A stretch of DNA of 64,000 bases from Terribacillus saccharophilus (GTDB lineage Bacteria; Bacillota; Bacilli; Bacillales; Amphibacillaceae). Below the pieces are notes generated by a model, which was not told the origin of the DNA, made no database searches, and saw only the letters and a program-made list of their open reading frames with translations. Position 1 is the first letter of the stretch, and each line of letters opens with the position of its first letter. The stretch lies in contig NZ_NPBD01000007.1 of NCBI RefSeq assembly GCF_002272745.1, positions 682,001 through 746,000 on the forward strand. Reading direction: 5' to 3'. Below are positions 16,068 to 24,526 of the stretch, piece after piece. The position numbers and the translations under genes were made by a program.

Positions 16068-16337
16068 ATGGCAAAGAAATCAAAAATCGCTAAAGAGAAG
16101 AAAAGACAGGAAATGGTGATGAAATACGCAGAACTGCGCAGGGAACTAAAGGAAAAGGGAGATTACGAAGCATTGAAGAAACTGCCGCGTGATTCTTCTC
16201 CTACACGATTGAAAAACCGTTGTGAAATTACCGGACGACCGCGCGGCTATATGCGGCAGTTCGGCATGAGCCGTATTAAATTCCGTGAGTATGCACACAA
16301 AGGGCAAGTGCCTGGTGTAAGGAAAGCGAGCTGGTAA
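16068..16337 (+). CDS. rpsN: Zinc-independent 30S ribosomal protein S14 (alternative RpsN)
   Basis: The 89-residue protein is the long, C-minus form of S14: the RNA-binding core [20 protein letters not shown] is present, with a single Cys and no CxxC zinc knuckles. In Bacillus the C-minus copy (YhzA) is induced by zinc starvation and replaces the zinc-containing S14, saving zinc. Its position between two YciC-like GTPases behind a Zur box matches that role. RBS AGGAGG 8 bp upstream. The normal S14 gene should lie elsewhere in the ribosomal operon. Confidence 0.95.
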   Translation: MAKKSKIAKEKKRQEMVMKYAELRRELKEKGDYEALKKLPRDSSPTRLKNRCEITGRPRGYMRQFGMSRIKFREYAHKGQVPGVRKASW

Positions 16338-16340
16338 GCG

Positions 16341-17513
16341 GTGGATCAAAGAATACCGGTAACCGTGTTGAGCGGTTATCTTGGAGCAGGTAAGACAACT
16401 CTTCTCAATCATTTGCTTGCCAATAAGCGGCATATGAAAGGTGTGCTCGTGAATGATATGAGTGAAATTAATATAGATGCTCACTTGGTTGAGCAGGGAG
16501 GATTGAAGCGTACGGATGAGAAGCTGATACAGCTTGAGAATGGCTGTATTTGCTGTACGCTCAGAGAAGATTTAATCATTGAGATCGACAAGCTGGCAGA
16601 TTTGGATATCGACTATATCATTGTAGAATCCACAGGTATATCTGAGCCCATTCCGGTAGCGCAAAGCTTTACGTATCAAGAAGATGTACTCGGAATTGAC
16701 TTGTCTGCTAAATGCCGGCTGGATACGATGGTTACGGTTGTAGATGCCGGGAGCTTTTGGCATGATTATCAATCAGGAGAGTCTTTATTAGATCGGCAAC
16801 AGCAGGCAGTAGAAGAAGACGAACGGGAGATTTCTGATCTACTGCTCGACCAAATCGAATTTGCGGATATAATTTTGCTTAATAAAGCAGATCAGCTGGA
16901 TAAGGATGAACTGCAGCGATTGTACAGCTTGATGCATACACTGAACCCAGAAGCGGACATACATCAAACGGAGTTTGGGCAAGTAGATCCTAGGTTAGTC
17001 CTTGATACAAAGAAATTTTCCTTTGAAAAAGTAAGCCAATCTGCGGGCTGGATCAAGGAGTTAAACAGTGAGCATGTTCCGGAAACTGAGGAGTATGGAA
17101 TTTCTTCTTTTGTCTATCGAAGACAACAGCCGTTCCATCCGGAGCGTTGGATGAAGTGGCTGGAGAAATGGCCAAGCAGTGTAGTGCGGGCGAAGGGCTT
17201 TTTCTGGCTCGCATCCCGTCCGGATACGAGCGGGTTATTGTCGCAGGCGGGACAGTCGCTGGCAATCGAGGCTGCGGGACCTTGGGTCAGCACGTATCCG
17301 CTGGAAGAACAGGAAGCAATGCGAGCCGAGGACGAGGAACTGGCCGCAAGGTGGCATCCTTTATATGGGGACAGAATGACGGAGCTAGTTTTTATTGGTA
17401 TTGGTTTAGATAAAGGAGAAATAACAACGGGATTGGATTCGTGTCTATTGACAGATGAGGAAATGCAGCAGGATAGTGCCGTATTTTCTGATCCGCTGCC
17501 AGCCTTTGTATAG
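16341..17513 (+). CDS. COG0523 (CobW/G3E) GTPase, second YciC-like paralog
   Basis: A 390-residue paralog of the 14849 gene, with [34 protein letters not shown] and LNKADQL and the same C-terminal end ([12 protein letters not shown]). It starts with GTG only 3 bp after the rpsN stop and lacks a strong ribosome-binding site, so translation is probably coupled. The two proteins are alike along their whole length, which suggests duplication around rpsN. Zur control is inferred from the shared operon. A strong terminator closes the unit. Confidence 0.92.
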   Translation: MDQRIPVTVLSGYLGAGKTTLLNHLLANKRHMKGVLVNDMSEINIDAHLVEQGGLKRTDEKLIQLENGCICCTLREDLIIEIDKLADLDIDYIIVESTGISEPIPVAQSFTYQEDVLGIDLSAKCRLDTMVTVVDAGSFWHDYQSGESLLDRQQQAVEEDEREISDLLLDQIEFADIILLNKADQLDKDELQRLYSLMHTLNPEADIHQTEFGQVDPRLVLDTKKFSFEKVSQSAGWIKELNSEHVPETEEYGISSFVYRRQQPFHPERWMKWLEKWPSSVVRAKGFFWLASRPDTSGLLSQAGQSLAIEAAGPWVSTYPLEEQEAMRAEDEELAARWHPLYGDRMTELVFIGIGLDKGEITTGLDSCLLTDEEMQQDSAVFSDPLPAFV

Positions 17514-17517
17514 AAGA

Positions 17518-17547
17518 AAACCCGCTTTCCTAATGGAAAGCGGGTTT
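17518..17547. terminator. Bidirectional terminator, zinc operon / chemoreceptor
   Basis: AAACCCGCTTTCC, loop TAAT, GGAAAGCGGGTTT with A-rich and T-rich flanks, between two convergent genes. Confidence 0.9.
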
Positions 17548-17550
17548 TTG

Positions 17551-19557
17551 TTAATCTAATTTAAATTGCTGCAGCTGCTCTTGTAATGTATTGGCATCCT
17601 GCTCAAGCTTTTCAGCAAGCTCTTTCAATTGATCCATAGAATGAGTTTGGTCGGCTACAGATGCTGTAATTTCTTCTGTACCGGCTGCTGTCTGCTGGCT
17701 TATTGCGGCAATTTCACCCGTATTGGTCGCCAGAGTAGCTTCTCTTTCCATCATGAGTTTCATTTCTTCCTTCGTCCGCGCAGTCAAATCCATGTTATGT
17801 GCAATTGCCTGCTGGATCTGGATAAAGATATCTTTCGTATTATTTACTGCTGTTTCTTGTCCGCGGACAACATCGCCAGTCTTTGTAGCGAAGACTGCTG
17901 TTTCAGCTGTTTCAGATTGAATTTCCTGTACGATAGAACCGATATCGCGTAGTGCATGTTCTGTCTGTTCTGCCAGCTTACGAACTTCATCTGCTACAAC
18001 AGCAAAGCCTTTGCCGCTCTCGCCGGCACGTGCTGCTTCAATAGCAGCATTTAGCGCCAGCAGGTTAGTCTGTCCAGCAATATCTGTGATCGTATTAACG
18101 ATACCGCTGATGTTAGCGGATTTTTGCTGCAGGTTCTGTACAGCTTGTTCTATCTTGCCGGTTGCTTCGATGGCATCTTTTGATTGCTCGATCAATTGCT
18201 GCATCTGTGAACCGCCGACTTTAGCCGATTCCGTCATTTCCAGCGCTTCTTCATATACTTGCTGGTTGTGCGCATTTACTAGTTTGATATTTTTGGATAA
18301 TGCTTCCGTCGCAACAGTATTGCGTTCCATAATTTCAGCCAGACTCGTTGTACCGGCAGAAATCTCTTCCATCGTGGCTGCTACTTCTGCGGAACTGGCA
18401 GCATTCTCTTCTGCATTCGCCGCAAGTGCCTGCGAAGCGGACTGAACATTAGCAGAGATAGCAGTATTATGCTGCATCATGCTGTGAATGTTTCCAATCA
18501 TATTATTGAAGCTTCTGGATAGATCGCCCATCTCGTCTGCAGATCTATTGTTCATTTGAACTGTTAAATCGCCATCTTCTACTTTTTTCATTTTATCTCG
18601 CAATAGTTTGATTGGCCGTACTACCGAGTTTACGACGAAGAAAGTAACGAGTAGAGCGATCGCAAGAACAATCAGTACAGTGATGATCAAAGGAAGAATG
18701 ATCCCTTGTGCTAAATCACTGAACTCGTGTTTTGGAACAATTGCTGCAATTGTCCAGCCTGTTCTGTCATTTGTAGTAAAAGCAAGTACACGTTCTTCGC
18801 CTTCATATTCGTAATTGACAATACCGCCACGTCCGGTGGAGAGCATTTTCTTCCAAAATTTCTCTTTCGTTGCATCCGTACCTAGTTTTTCAGCATCCGG
18901 ATGAGATAGGAAATGTCCTGTCCCATCGAATACTGCAGCAAAGCCAGTTTCACCAACTTTAACCTGCTCTGTCAGCTCCTTCAAACGGGAAAGCTTGAAT
19001 TCGACGATAACCATTCCTTTTAGTTGATTATCATTGTCAAAGATTGGCTTTACAGCATCGACTACAGATTCGTTTGAATCTGCTGACACGTATGGATCTG
19101 TATAACCCACACGTTCTTCCAGCTCCAAACCAAGCTGATACCATGGCCGTGTAGTCGGATCATAATCATCTGGTAAATTGGCTTTTGGATAAGCCACCAT
19201 GTCTCCATTAATCGGCTGATAGAAAATCGTACTAATATTTGGGTTGTCTTTAGTATAGCTTTCCATCGTGACAGCTAGTCGATCCATATCATCTTCTTGT
19301 AATGATTGTGTCCGGCTGATACTTCCTAAAGTAGACTCGATATTGTCTAGAAATAGATCATAGATGCTGTTCAGCTGAACAACTGTCTGATCCTCCATTT
19401 GATTAGTCTGGGTTTCAAGCACCATGTTACGGCTGAAGTCATATCCGAAATAGGCTGTTACTACTCCTGATATAATAAACATTGCAAGAATAGGATATAG
19501 AATTTTGCGTAAAATCTTCCTACTAAAGAAATTACCTCTTTTTTTGTTTTCTTCCAT
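17551..19557 (-). CDS. Methyl-accepting chemotaxis protein with Cache sensor
   Basis: The 668-residue receptor has a transmembrane segment at about residues 15-35, an extracellular double-Cache ligand domain (about 40-275), a second transmembrane segment (about 285-310), a HAMP domain and a long cytoplasmic signalling coiled coil. The tip is diagnostic: [17 protein letters not shown] and [15 protein letters not shown]. The class resembles the McpA/B/TlpA group of B. subtilis, whose Cache domains bind amino acids or detect pH. It is monocistronic and faces the zinc operon. The ligand cannot be deduced, although proline and other amino acids are possible given the PutR-like gene next door. Confidence 0.95.
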   Translation of the reverse strand: MEENKKRGNFFSRKILRKILYPILAMFIISGVVTAYFGYDFSRNMVLETQTNQMEDQTVVQLNSIYDLFLDNIESTLGSISRTQSLQEDDMDRLAVTMESYTKDNPNISTIFYQPINGDMVAYPKANLPDDYDPTTRPWYQLGLELEERVGYTDPYVSADSNESVVDAVKPIFDNDNQLKGMVIVEFKLSRLKELTEQVKVGETGFAAVFDGTGHFLSHPDAEKLGTDATKEKFWKKMLSTGRGGIVNYEYEGEERVLAFTTNDRTGWTIAAIVPKHEFSDLAQGIILPLIITVLIVLAIALLVTFFVVNSVVRPIKLLRDKMKKVEDGDLTVQMNNRSADEMGDLSRSFNNMIGNIHSMMQHNTAISANVQSASQALAANAEENAASSAEVAATMEEISAGTTSLAEIMERNTVATEALSKNIKLVNAHNQQVYEEALEMTESAKVGGSQMQQLIEQSKDAIEATGKIEQAVQNLQQKSANISGIVNTITDIAGQTNLLALNAAIEAARAGESGKGFAVVADEVRKLAEQTEHALRDIGSIVQEIQSETAETAVFATKTGDVVRGQETAVNNTKDIFIQIQQAIAHNMDLTARTKEEMKLMMEREATLATNTGEIAAISQQTAAGTEEITASVADQTHSMDQLKELAEKLEQDANTLQEQLQQFKLD

Positions 19558-19601
19558 TATTTATATTGTTCCTCTCTCTGCTTGTATTACGGCTACGTCT
19601 A

Positions 19602-19685
19602 TTTATCGGTAGGTAAATAGAATTATGTAGTTTTTTAAAATATAAATAATTAAAGAGAACTATTTCTTAGTTAAAGTTTATCGGT
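19602..19685 (-). promoter_or_regulatory. Upstream region of the chemoreceptor with two ACCGATAAA boxes
   Basis: On the minus strand ACCGATAAA occurs twice (plus 19602-19610 and 19677-19685). It resembles the -10 element of SigD promoters (GCCGATAT), which drive motility genes in Bacillus. No TAAA -35 element lies at the required ~15-bp distance, so this is weak evidence. Confidence 0.3.
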
Positions 19686-19775
19686 ATTTTTGGTTTTTAT
19701 AGAAAAAAAGGAAGTATCTAGGCAAAGCCCTCCTGCTGGAGTATGATAAAAGAAAAAAGCTTAGGGGTATGAGCT

Positions 19776-21002
19776 ATGGAGTTATTCGATCGTGTATTAT
19801 CCATCAATGACTTGGATGCTGTTATCGATTTGCTTAGCTTCGAGCTGGAGCGGCCAGTGATTGTCGAGAGTGCCGACTATACATTACTTGCGTATAATTC
19901 GCATTACATCCAACATTTTGATGAAGCGAACCAGCAGACGATTTTCACGAAGAAGTGGACGCTCCCGATTTATGAAACTTTCATAGATGCAGGCGTCGTT
20001 AATAAGCTGAAAACATATGAGCGTCCTTTTGTAGTAGAAGCAATGCCGGAAATAGGCTTGAATACGAGGATTGTAGTAAGTGCAAAGCATGAAGGCCGTA
20101 TTATGGGCTATATCTGGATTCAACAGATGGAGGAACCTCTGCCTGTTGAGGGCCTTGATTTTCTATATGATATATCCTTCCACATCGGCAGGCTTATCTA
20201 TGACATACAAAAGTCGAAGCTAAAGCAAGAGGAGAAAGAGGATCAATTTTATCAGAATATTTTTAATAGGTTATATAAGTCCGTTTCTGATTTGGAGTGG
20301 GGGGCAAAGGAATTCGGTGTGAAGTTGCCGGAGCATTTTGCTGTTGCAGCTGTCGAGCTGATATCAAAGGATGAAAAGCTCCTTAATGATTTGCAGCAGG
20401 TTGCCCAGACTTCCTTGCAGCTTGAAGATAAATTGCATCATGTTCTCATTCAAAATGACATCCTGCTCATCGTACTTGGAGGAAAGCGAGCTAATGCGCC
20501 AATCGAAACATTAGCTAGAGAAGTCATACAGCGGATTCGAGATTATGTAAAGGATAAAGAAGCGACTGTCATGAGCGGCGTCGGCAGTATCTATAAAAAT
20601 CCTCTCGACTTGCTGAAAAGCGCAAATCAAGCAAAAGAGGTTATTCATGCCAGCAGGCTGACGCATCGTCCAGTCTCTCTTTATTACAAGGATTTGCATG
20701 TATACAGGTATCTGCAAGTCATTGCTGAAAAAAATGACGAGCTAGGCTATGAAAGTGAACATATGAAAAAGATTCGAAAGCTTGATCCGAACGATAAGAA
20801 GGAACTACTTAAAACCCTTGAAATATATCTGCTCCATAACTGTAAGATCAAACCGACTGCAGCAGCGCTCTTTGTCCATCCGAATACGGTGAATTATCGG
20901 ATTAATCAGATCAATGAGGCATTGCAGCTTGATTTGACGGATGTGCTGCAGAGATTCCAGCTGCTGCTGGATTTGATGACGAGGGGAAGGGTAGAAAAGT
21001 AA
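19776..21002 (+). CDS. PucR-family transcriptional activator (PutR-like)
   Basis: A 408-residue regulator with an N-terminal GAF-like sensory region (SADYTLLAYNSHY, GRIMGYIWIQQ), a central GGDEF-related linker region typical of CdaR/PucR proteins (SGVGSIYKNPLDLLKSANQA), and a C-terminal PucR helix-turn-helix (IKPTAAALFVHPNTVNYRINQI). The layout and several segments resemble B. subtilis PutR, which activates putBCP in response to proline. The proline operon lies about 7 kb away at 10495-12980, with an upstream dyad. RBS AGGGG 11-13 bp upstream of ATG. Assignment as the proline regulator is inference. Confidence 0.75.
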   Translation: MELFDRVLSINDLDAVIDLLSFELERPVIVESADYTLLAYNSHYIQHFDEANQQTIFTKKWTLPIYETFIDAGVVNKLKTYERPFVVEAMPEIGLNTRIVVSAKHEGRIMGYIWIQQMEEPLPVEGLDFLYDISFHIGRLIYDIQKSKLKQEEKEDQFYQNIFNRLYKSVSDLEWGAKEFGVKLPEHFAVAAVELISKDEKLLNDLQQVAQTSLQLEDKLHHVLIQNDILLIVLGGKRANAPIETLAREVIQRIRDYVKDKEATVMSGVGSIYKNPLDLLKSANQAKEVIHASRLTHRPVSLYYKDLHVYRYLQVIAEKNDELGYESEHMKKIRKLDPNDKKELLKTLEIYLLHNCKIKPTAAALFVHPNTVNYRINQINEALQLDLTDVLQRFQLLLDLMTRGRVEK

Positions 21003-21025
21003 TATATTGAAAAGGAAGAGTGCTA

Positions 21026-21880
21026 ATGTCTTATCAGATTGATAACCTCACTGCCGGGGAGTATAGAGAGAGTTTGCAAGCAGATTGTGCAAACTGCTTT
21101 GGCTTATGCTGTACGGCACTTCATATAGTAGCATCCAGCGACTTTGCTATAGACAAGCCGGCAGGTGTTCCATGTCCTAACCTGCAATCAGATTTTCGTT
21201 GTCAGATCCATAGCGAGCTGAGAGGGAAGGGCTTTAAAGGGTGTACTGTTTTTGATTGCTTTGGGGCCGGTCAACAAGTCTCCCAAATCACGTTCAATGG
21301 ACAGGATTGGAGAGAAAGCAAGCAAGTTGCTGGAAAAATGTTCTCTGTATTCCCGGTGATGGTCCAGCTGTATGAGATGCTGGCCTATGTTACAGAGGCG
21401 TTGTCTTACCAAGTGCCACAGGATCTGTACAAAGAACTGACACATCAGCTACAGGGATTGGAGAGTTTAACAAAACTCGATGCTGACAAATTACTGGCTT
21501 TAGACATAATGGAGTATCGCATGCCTGTCAATGAGCTGCTTACCAAGACAAGCACTCATATCCGAAGTACAATAACAAATTCCATTCCAAACAAACGGAA
21601 ACTAGACTATAGAGGTGCAGATTGGATAGGGGAAAATGCAAAAGGAAAAGACCTTAGAGCAGCAGATTTTAGAGGGGCTTATCTGATTGCAGCAGACCTG
21701 AAAGATGCAGATTTAAGGGCTGTCGACTTTATCGGAGCAGATTTACGGGATGCAAATCTGGAAGGAGCAGACCTGTCTACTAGTATGTTCTTGACGCAGA
21801 TGCAGATTAATTCGGCAAAAGGTAATAAACAAACACAGTTGCCTTCCTATCTGGTACAGCCATCCCATTGGGCATCTTAA
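21026..21880 (+). CDS. Pentapeptide-repeat protein with cysteine-rich N-terminal domain
   Basis: The 284-residue protein has two parts. The first ~85 residues are Cys-rich (CANCFGLCC, then Cys-x-N, FRCQIH, GCTVFDCFG), resembling a small metal- or cluster-binding module of the YkgJ/UPF0153 kind. A helical middle follows, then a right-handed pentapeptide-repeat helix from about residue 195 to 260 (LDYRGADWIGENAKG... with A(D/N)L/F repeats such as LRAADFRGAYL). ATG 21026 is chosen over a GTG two codons upstream because AAAAGGA has better spacing. It starts 23 bp after the PucR-type gene, so may be cotranscribed. Function unknown; some pentapeptide proteins mimic DNA and protect gyrase. Confidence 0.8.
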   Translation: MSYQIDNLTAGEYRESLQADCANCFGLCCTALHIVASSDFAIDKPAGVPCPNLQSDFRCQIHSELRGKGFKGCTVFDCFGAGQQVSQITFNGQDWRESKQVAGKMFSVFPVMVQLYEMLAYVTEALSYQVPQDLYKELTHQLQGLESLTKLDADKLLALDIMEYRMPVNELLTKTSTHIRSTITNSIPNKRKLDYRGADWIGENAKGKDLRAADFRGAYLIAADLKDADLRAVDFIGADLRDANLEGADLSTSMFLTQMQINSAKGNKQTQLPSYLVQPSHWAS

Positions 21881-21987
21881 GCAGAGAAGAATGTAGTGAT
21901 GAAGATTATGCAATAATGAAACCAGCTTTAAAGAAAGCATCATTAGACTTACTTCAAGACCAAATGTTAAAAAGGAGATGATACAAG

Positions 21988-22359
21988 TTGATTGAACAGA
22001 ATATCAGCACAACAACTTCAGGAGAGTTAATTACTACCCATCTAATTGGTAAGATTAAAATTGAAGATGTTAATGAATGGTTCAACGGTTTTGAGCAAGC
22101 TTGTCAGCAATTCATTTCTGAGGGCCGTAAATACAAATTGTTGGTGGATAGAAAAGGTTACACACCAGATCATTTTTCTGTTCAAAAAGCATGGAAAGAT
22201 AAATTTTTTGATGAAAGTATTCTGAATCACAGTAAGGCAATTGCATTTCTCCTTGAAGAAGGTGAAATCATGGATTATTTACAACAATCTAATACTAGAG
22301 ACTCCGTGAAATTTTTTGATGACTATGAACAAGCGCTCGTTTGGATCAATCACTTTTAA
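21988..22359 (+). CDS. STAS/SpoIIAA-like small protein
   Basis: The 123-residue product shows the alternating beta-alpha pattern of the SpoIIAA-like (STAS-fold) group: a beta strand ending in HLIGKIKIEDVNEW, a helix FEQACQQF, strand YKLLVDRKGYTP, and a later strand IAFLLEEGEI. No conserved phospho-acceptor Ser-Gly is evident, so it may not be an anti-anti-sigma factor. Start is TTG with AAAGGAGATG upstream. It stands alone, ending in a long AT-rich stretch and a terminator shared with the convergent Rap-like gene. Role unknown. Confidence 0.6.
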   Translation: MIEQNISTTTSGELITTHLIGKIKIEDVNEWFNGFEQACQQFISEGRKYKLLVDRKGYTPDHFSVQKAWKDKFFDESILNHSKAIAFLLEEGEIMDYLQQSNTRDSVKFFDDYEQALVWINHF

Positions 22360-22478
22360 CCAATTAGGAGATTTTATTCCTTGCTCATATATTGATCGAG
22401 GTTTTAACACGATAAAAAATCAATGCTGAAGTGTGATCTACATTAGATATCTATTAAAGCTATTATTCTAGTCCATTT

Positions 22479-22508
22479 AAAACGGCTCATCTACTGATGA
22501 GCCGTTTT
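22479..22508. terminator. Bidirectional terminator between the STAS-like and Rap-like genes
   Basis: AAAACGGCTCATC, loop TACT, GATGAGCCGTTTT. The right arm ends one base before the stop codon of the minus-strand Rap-like gene. Confidence 0.92.
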
Positions 22509-23570
22509 TCATTGGAAGTCATTCGACAATGCTAGTTTATGATAATAATGGAATTGTTCGATTTGTTGGGCTTCCCACAATAATTGAGAATAATCGCGCG
22601 CATAGCGGCGCATCAGGTAGAACAGACCGTTCTCTTTGAAATAAGTGATAGCTGAATCGTATACATAATCCATTGTGTCACGCTCAACATATTTCGCCCA
22701 AAGAATAGCGAACTGCCAGCGATACTCCAGGTTGCCCTTTTCTTCACATACATGCATGCCAGTTTTGTAATAGGCTTCCGCTTGATCAGATTTTCCAAGG
22801 ATATAGAGGGAACGAGTCAGCGTGAACAGTGCCTGTACATACAAGGGATGTTCCGAATAGGTAACGGTCTGCATCAGATATGGGATACCTTTCTCATCTG
22901 CATGCTGTTTGTGGTACATGAGACCAAGATTGAATCCGCAAGCAACAACCATATCATTCTGTCCATGTTTTTCAGCAATGGACAGGGCTTCGAGGAGATT
23001 GTTCTCTGCCTTATCGAATTCCCGCAGATCGATTTGGTTTAATCCTTGGAGGGATTTGCAATTGGCTACCTTCAGTTCGTATTGAGGATATTTTGCGTAG
23101 ATGGATATAGCATGTTCCAAATGAAAACTGGACAAGGCATTGATGTCCAAATAATAAAATTGCATTGCTTTATTATAATGCAAGCCGGCATGCTCTTCTT
23201 CATCCTCAATTGCATGCATATGTAATTCTGCTTTTTCAAGTAAATCGATAGCCGTAAAGTACTCTTTTCTGCTGTACTTCACGATTGCTAGAAAACTGTA
23301 ATAGAAAAAAGACTGGTAATCATTCAGCTCATCCGGATTCAATCTCTGCAGCTTTTCCTCGCAAAGATCAATCTCTCCCTTTAAAAAATCAAACCGCGCA
23401 TCAAGCAGCAAAAAACGATCCCATAGTTCGTCCGTAAATTCACCTGCATGCAAAGCAGCATATGCTTCCTCGCGCAGCGTAGCCGATTGAGCTAGGTCGC
23501 GTGTTTTTATTGTTTTATGCCATGTGTGTAAATGTGTAACAAATTGTTCCGCACTTTCAATAACAGCCAT
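22509..23570 (-). CDS. Rap-family tetratricopeptide regulator (orphan, no Phr)
   Basis: The 353-residue, nearly all-helical protein has the Rap layout: an N-terminal three-helix bundle (FVTHLHTWHKTIKTRD, then RFLLLDARFDFLKG) and about six TPR-like repeats (NKAMQFYYLDINALSSFHLE, NNLLEALSIAEKHGQND, VACGFNLGLMYHKQ). Rap proteins dephosphorylate Spo0F or block response regulators and are inhibited by a Phr peptide encoded just downstream. Here a terminator follows at once, so no phr gene is linked. The Gln used by phosphatase-type Raps appears replaced by an acidic residue in the helix before FLLLD. ATG with TAGGAG 9 bp upstream. RRNPP-family identity is good; target unknown. Confidence 0.75.
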   Translation of the reverse strand: MAVIESAEQFVTHLHTWHKTIKTRDLAQSATLREEAYAALHAGEFTDELWDRFLLLDARFDFLKGEIDLCEEKLQRLNPDELNDYQSFFYYSFLAIVKYSRKEYFTAIDLLEKAELHMHAIEDEEEHAGLHYNKAMQFYYLDINALSSFHLEHAISIYAKYPQYELKVANCKSLQGLNQIDLREFDKAENNLLEALSIAEKHGQNDMVVACGFNLGLMYHKQHADEKGIPYLMQTVTYSEHPLYVQALFTLTRSLYILGKSDQAEAYYKTGMHVCEEKGNLEYRWQFAILWAKYVERDTMDYVYDSAITYFKENGLFYLMRRYARDYSQLLWEAQQIEQFHYYHKLALSNDFQ

Positions 23571-23788
23571 ATACCAATACTCCTATAAGTCATAATATGC
23601 TGGACGGGTAAGGGGGTGGTGTTAATAGACTGCGATTATAAGAAAACTACTTTCATCTGATTCAAAAGCAGCTATACCGTCCCAAAAAGATAAAGCTAGT
23701 TTAACATATTTAGCCATTAGAAGCCTATTCCTATTGCCAAACAAATAGATGATTAAATTCGATAAAAGTATAAACATTTATTATTAAA

Positions 23789-23839
23789 TGTCTAGACAAA
23801 TAGAAATTTAGTTATATAATACAAATGAAAGCGCTTTTA
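23789..23839 (+). promoter_or_regulatory. Promoter with GntR-type operator and cre site for the first cellobiose PTS operon
   Basis: -35 TAGACA (23793-23798), 16-bp spacer, -10 TATAAT (23815-23820). The palindrome TGTCTAGACA (23789-23798) covers the -35 and fits a HutC/GntR-type operator; the linked GntR gene at 27375 is the likely ligand. A CcpA cre site, TGAAAGCGCTTTTA (23826-23839), overlaps the expected transcription start. Confidence 0.8.
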
Positions 23840-23867
23840 ATAAATCAGATCCAAGGAGTGTTATTCA

Positions 23868-24182
23868 ATGAACAGAATCCTTTTAGCATGTAGTTCTGGT
23901 ATGAGCACGAGTCTTTTAGTCACAAAAATGCAAGCGTTTGCAGATTCGGTTGGAGAAGAAGCAAAGATTTGGGCTGTTGGTCAGGATCAGGCGAAGAAAG
24001 AAATGGCTGATGCTGATGTTGTACTAATCGGGCCGCAAATGAGCTTTCTCAAAGGAGAACTTGCGGCTGAAGCACAGAAATATGGTATCCAGGTCGAAGT
24101 GATCGACATGATGGCATATGGTTTGGCTGATGGAGAGAAAGCATATAAACAGGCGCTTGGTCTGATTGGAGCAACATCATGA
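23868..24182 (+). CDS. PTS lactose/cellobiose family EIIB component
   Basis: Small cytoplasmic EIIB domain (104 residues) that passes phosphate from EIIA to the sugar. The phosphorylated Cys is residue 8 in LLACSSGMSTS, followed by the P-loop typical of cellobiose EIIB proteins; VLIGPQMSFL is the conserved second segment. RBS AAGGAG. The next gene (EIIA) overlaps by 4 bp (ATGA). First gene of a B-A-C-glucosidase operon behind a cre site and GntR-type operator, indicating beta-diglucoside uptake under catabolite control. Confidence 0.95.
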   Translation: MNRILLACSSGMSTSLLVTKMQAFADSVGEEAKIWAVGQDQAKKEMADADVVLIGPQMSFLKGELAAEAQKYGIQVEVIDMMAYGLADGEKAYKQALGLIGATS

Positions 24183-24511
24183 GCGAGCTGAAATTGGAAG
24201 AGCTGACAGAGGAGCAGATTTGTTTTCAGATGATCCTGCATAGCGGTAATGCCAGAAGTAAAGTTCTGCAAGCACTTCGGCTTTATCGTGAGGGTGACAT
24301 AGAAAAGGTTAATGAAATGCTGGCAGATGCAGAAGATGATCTGTCTCTCGTGCACAAGGTTCATTTCCAGCTTGTGCAGCAGGAAGCGGGAGGGAAACAG
24401 CCGGAGCTTTCGCTACTGTTCCTTCATGCAGAGGACCATTTCATGTCTACGCTGACGATGAAAGAAATGGTCAAAGAAATGATTCCTATATTCCAAGAGC
24501 TAAAGAGCTAA
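24179..24511 (+). CDS. PTS lactose/cellobiose family EIIA component
   Basis: A 110-residue helical EIIA of the lactose/cellobiose family. The phosphorylated His lies in LFLHAEDHFMS near the C-terminal end; QMILHSGNARSKV is the conserved first helix. It receives phosphate from HPr and hands it to the adjacent EIIB. It overlaps the EIIB gene by 4 bp and is 15 bp from the EIIC gene. Confidence 0.95.
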   Translation: MSELKLEELTEEQICFQMILHSGNARSKVLQALRLYREGDIEKVNEMLADAEDDLSLVHKVHFQLVQQEAGGKQPELSLLFLHAEDHFMSTLTMKEMVKEMIPIFQELKS

Positions 24512-24526
24512 AGGAGGAAACAGGCA

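Noticed and set aside
19602..19685. SigD promoter for the chemoreceptor
   Set aside because: Two -10-like CCGATAA boxes were seen but no -35 TAAA at the proper spacing, so a SigD promoter is not claimed.
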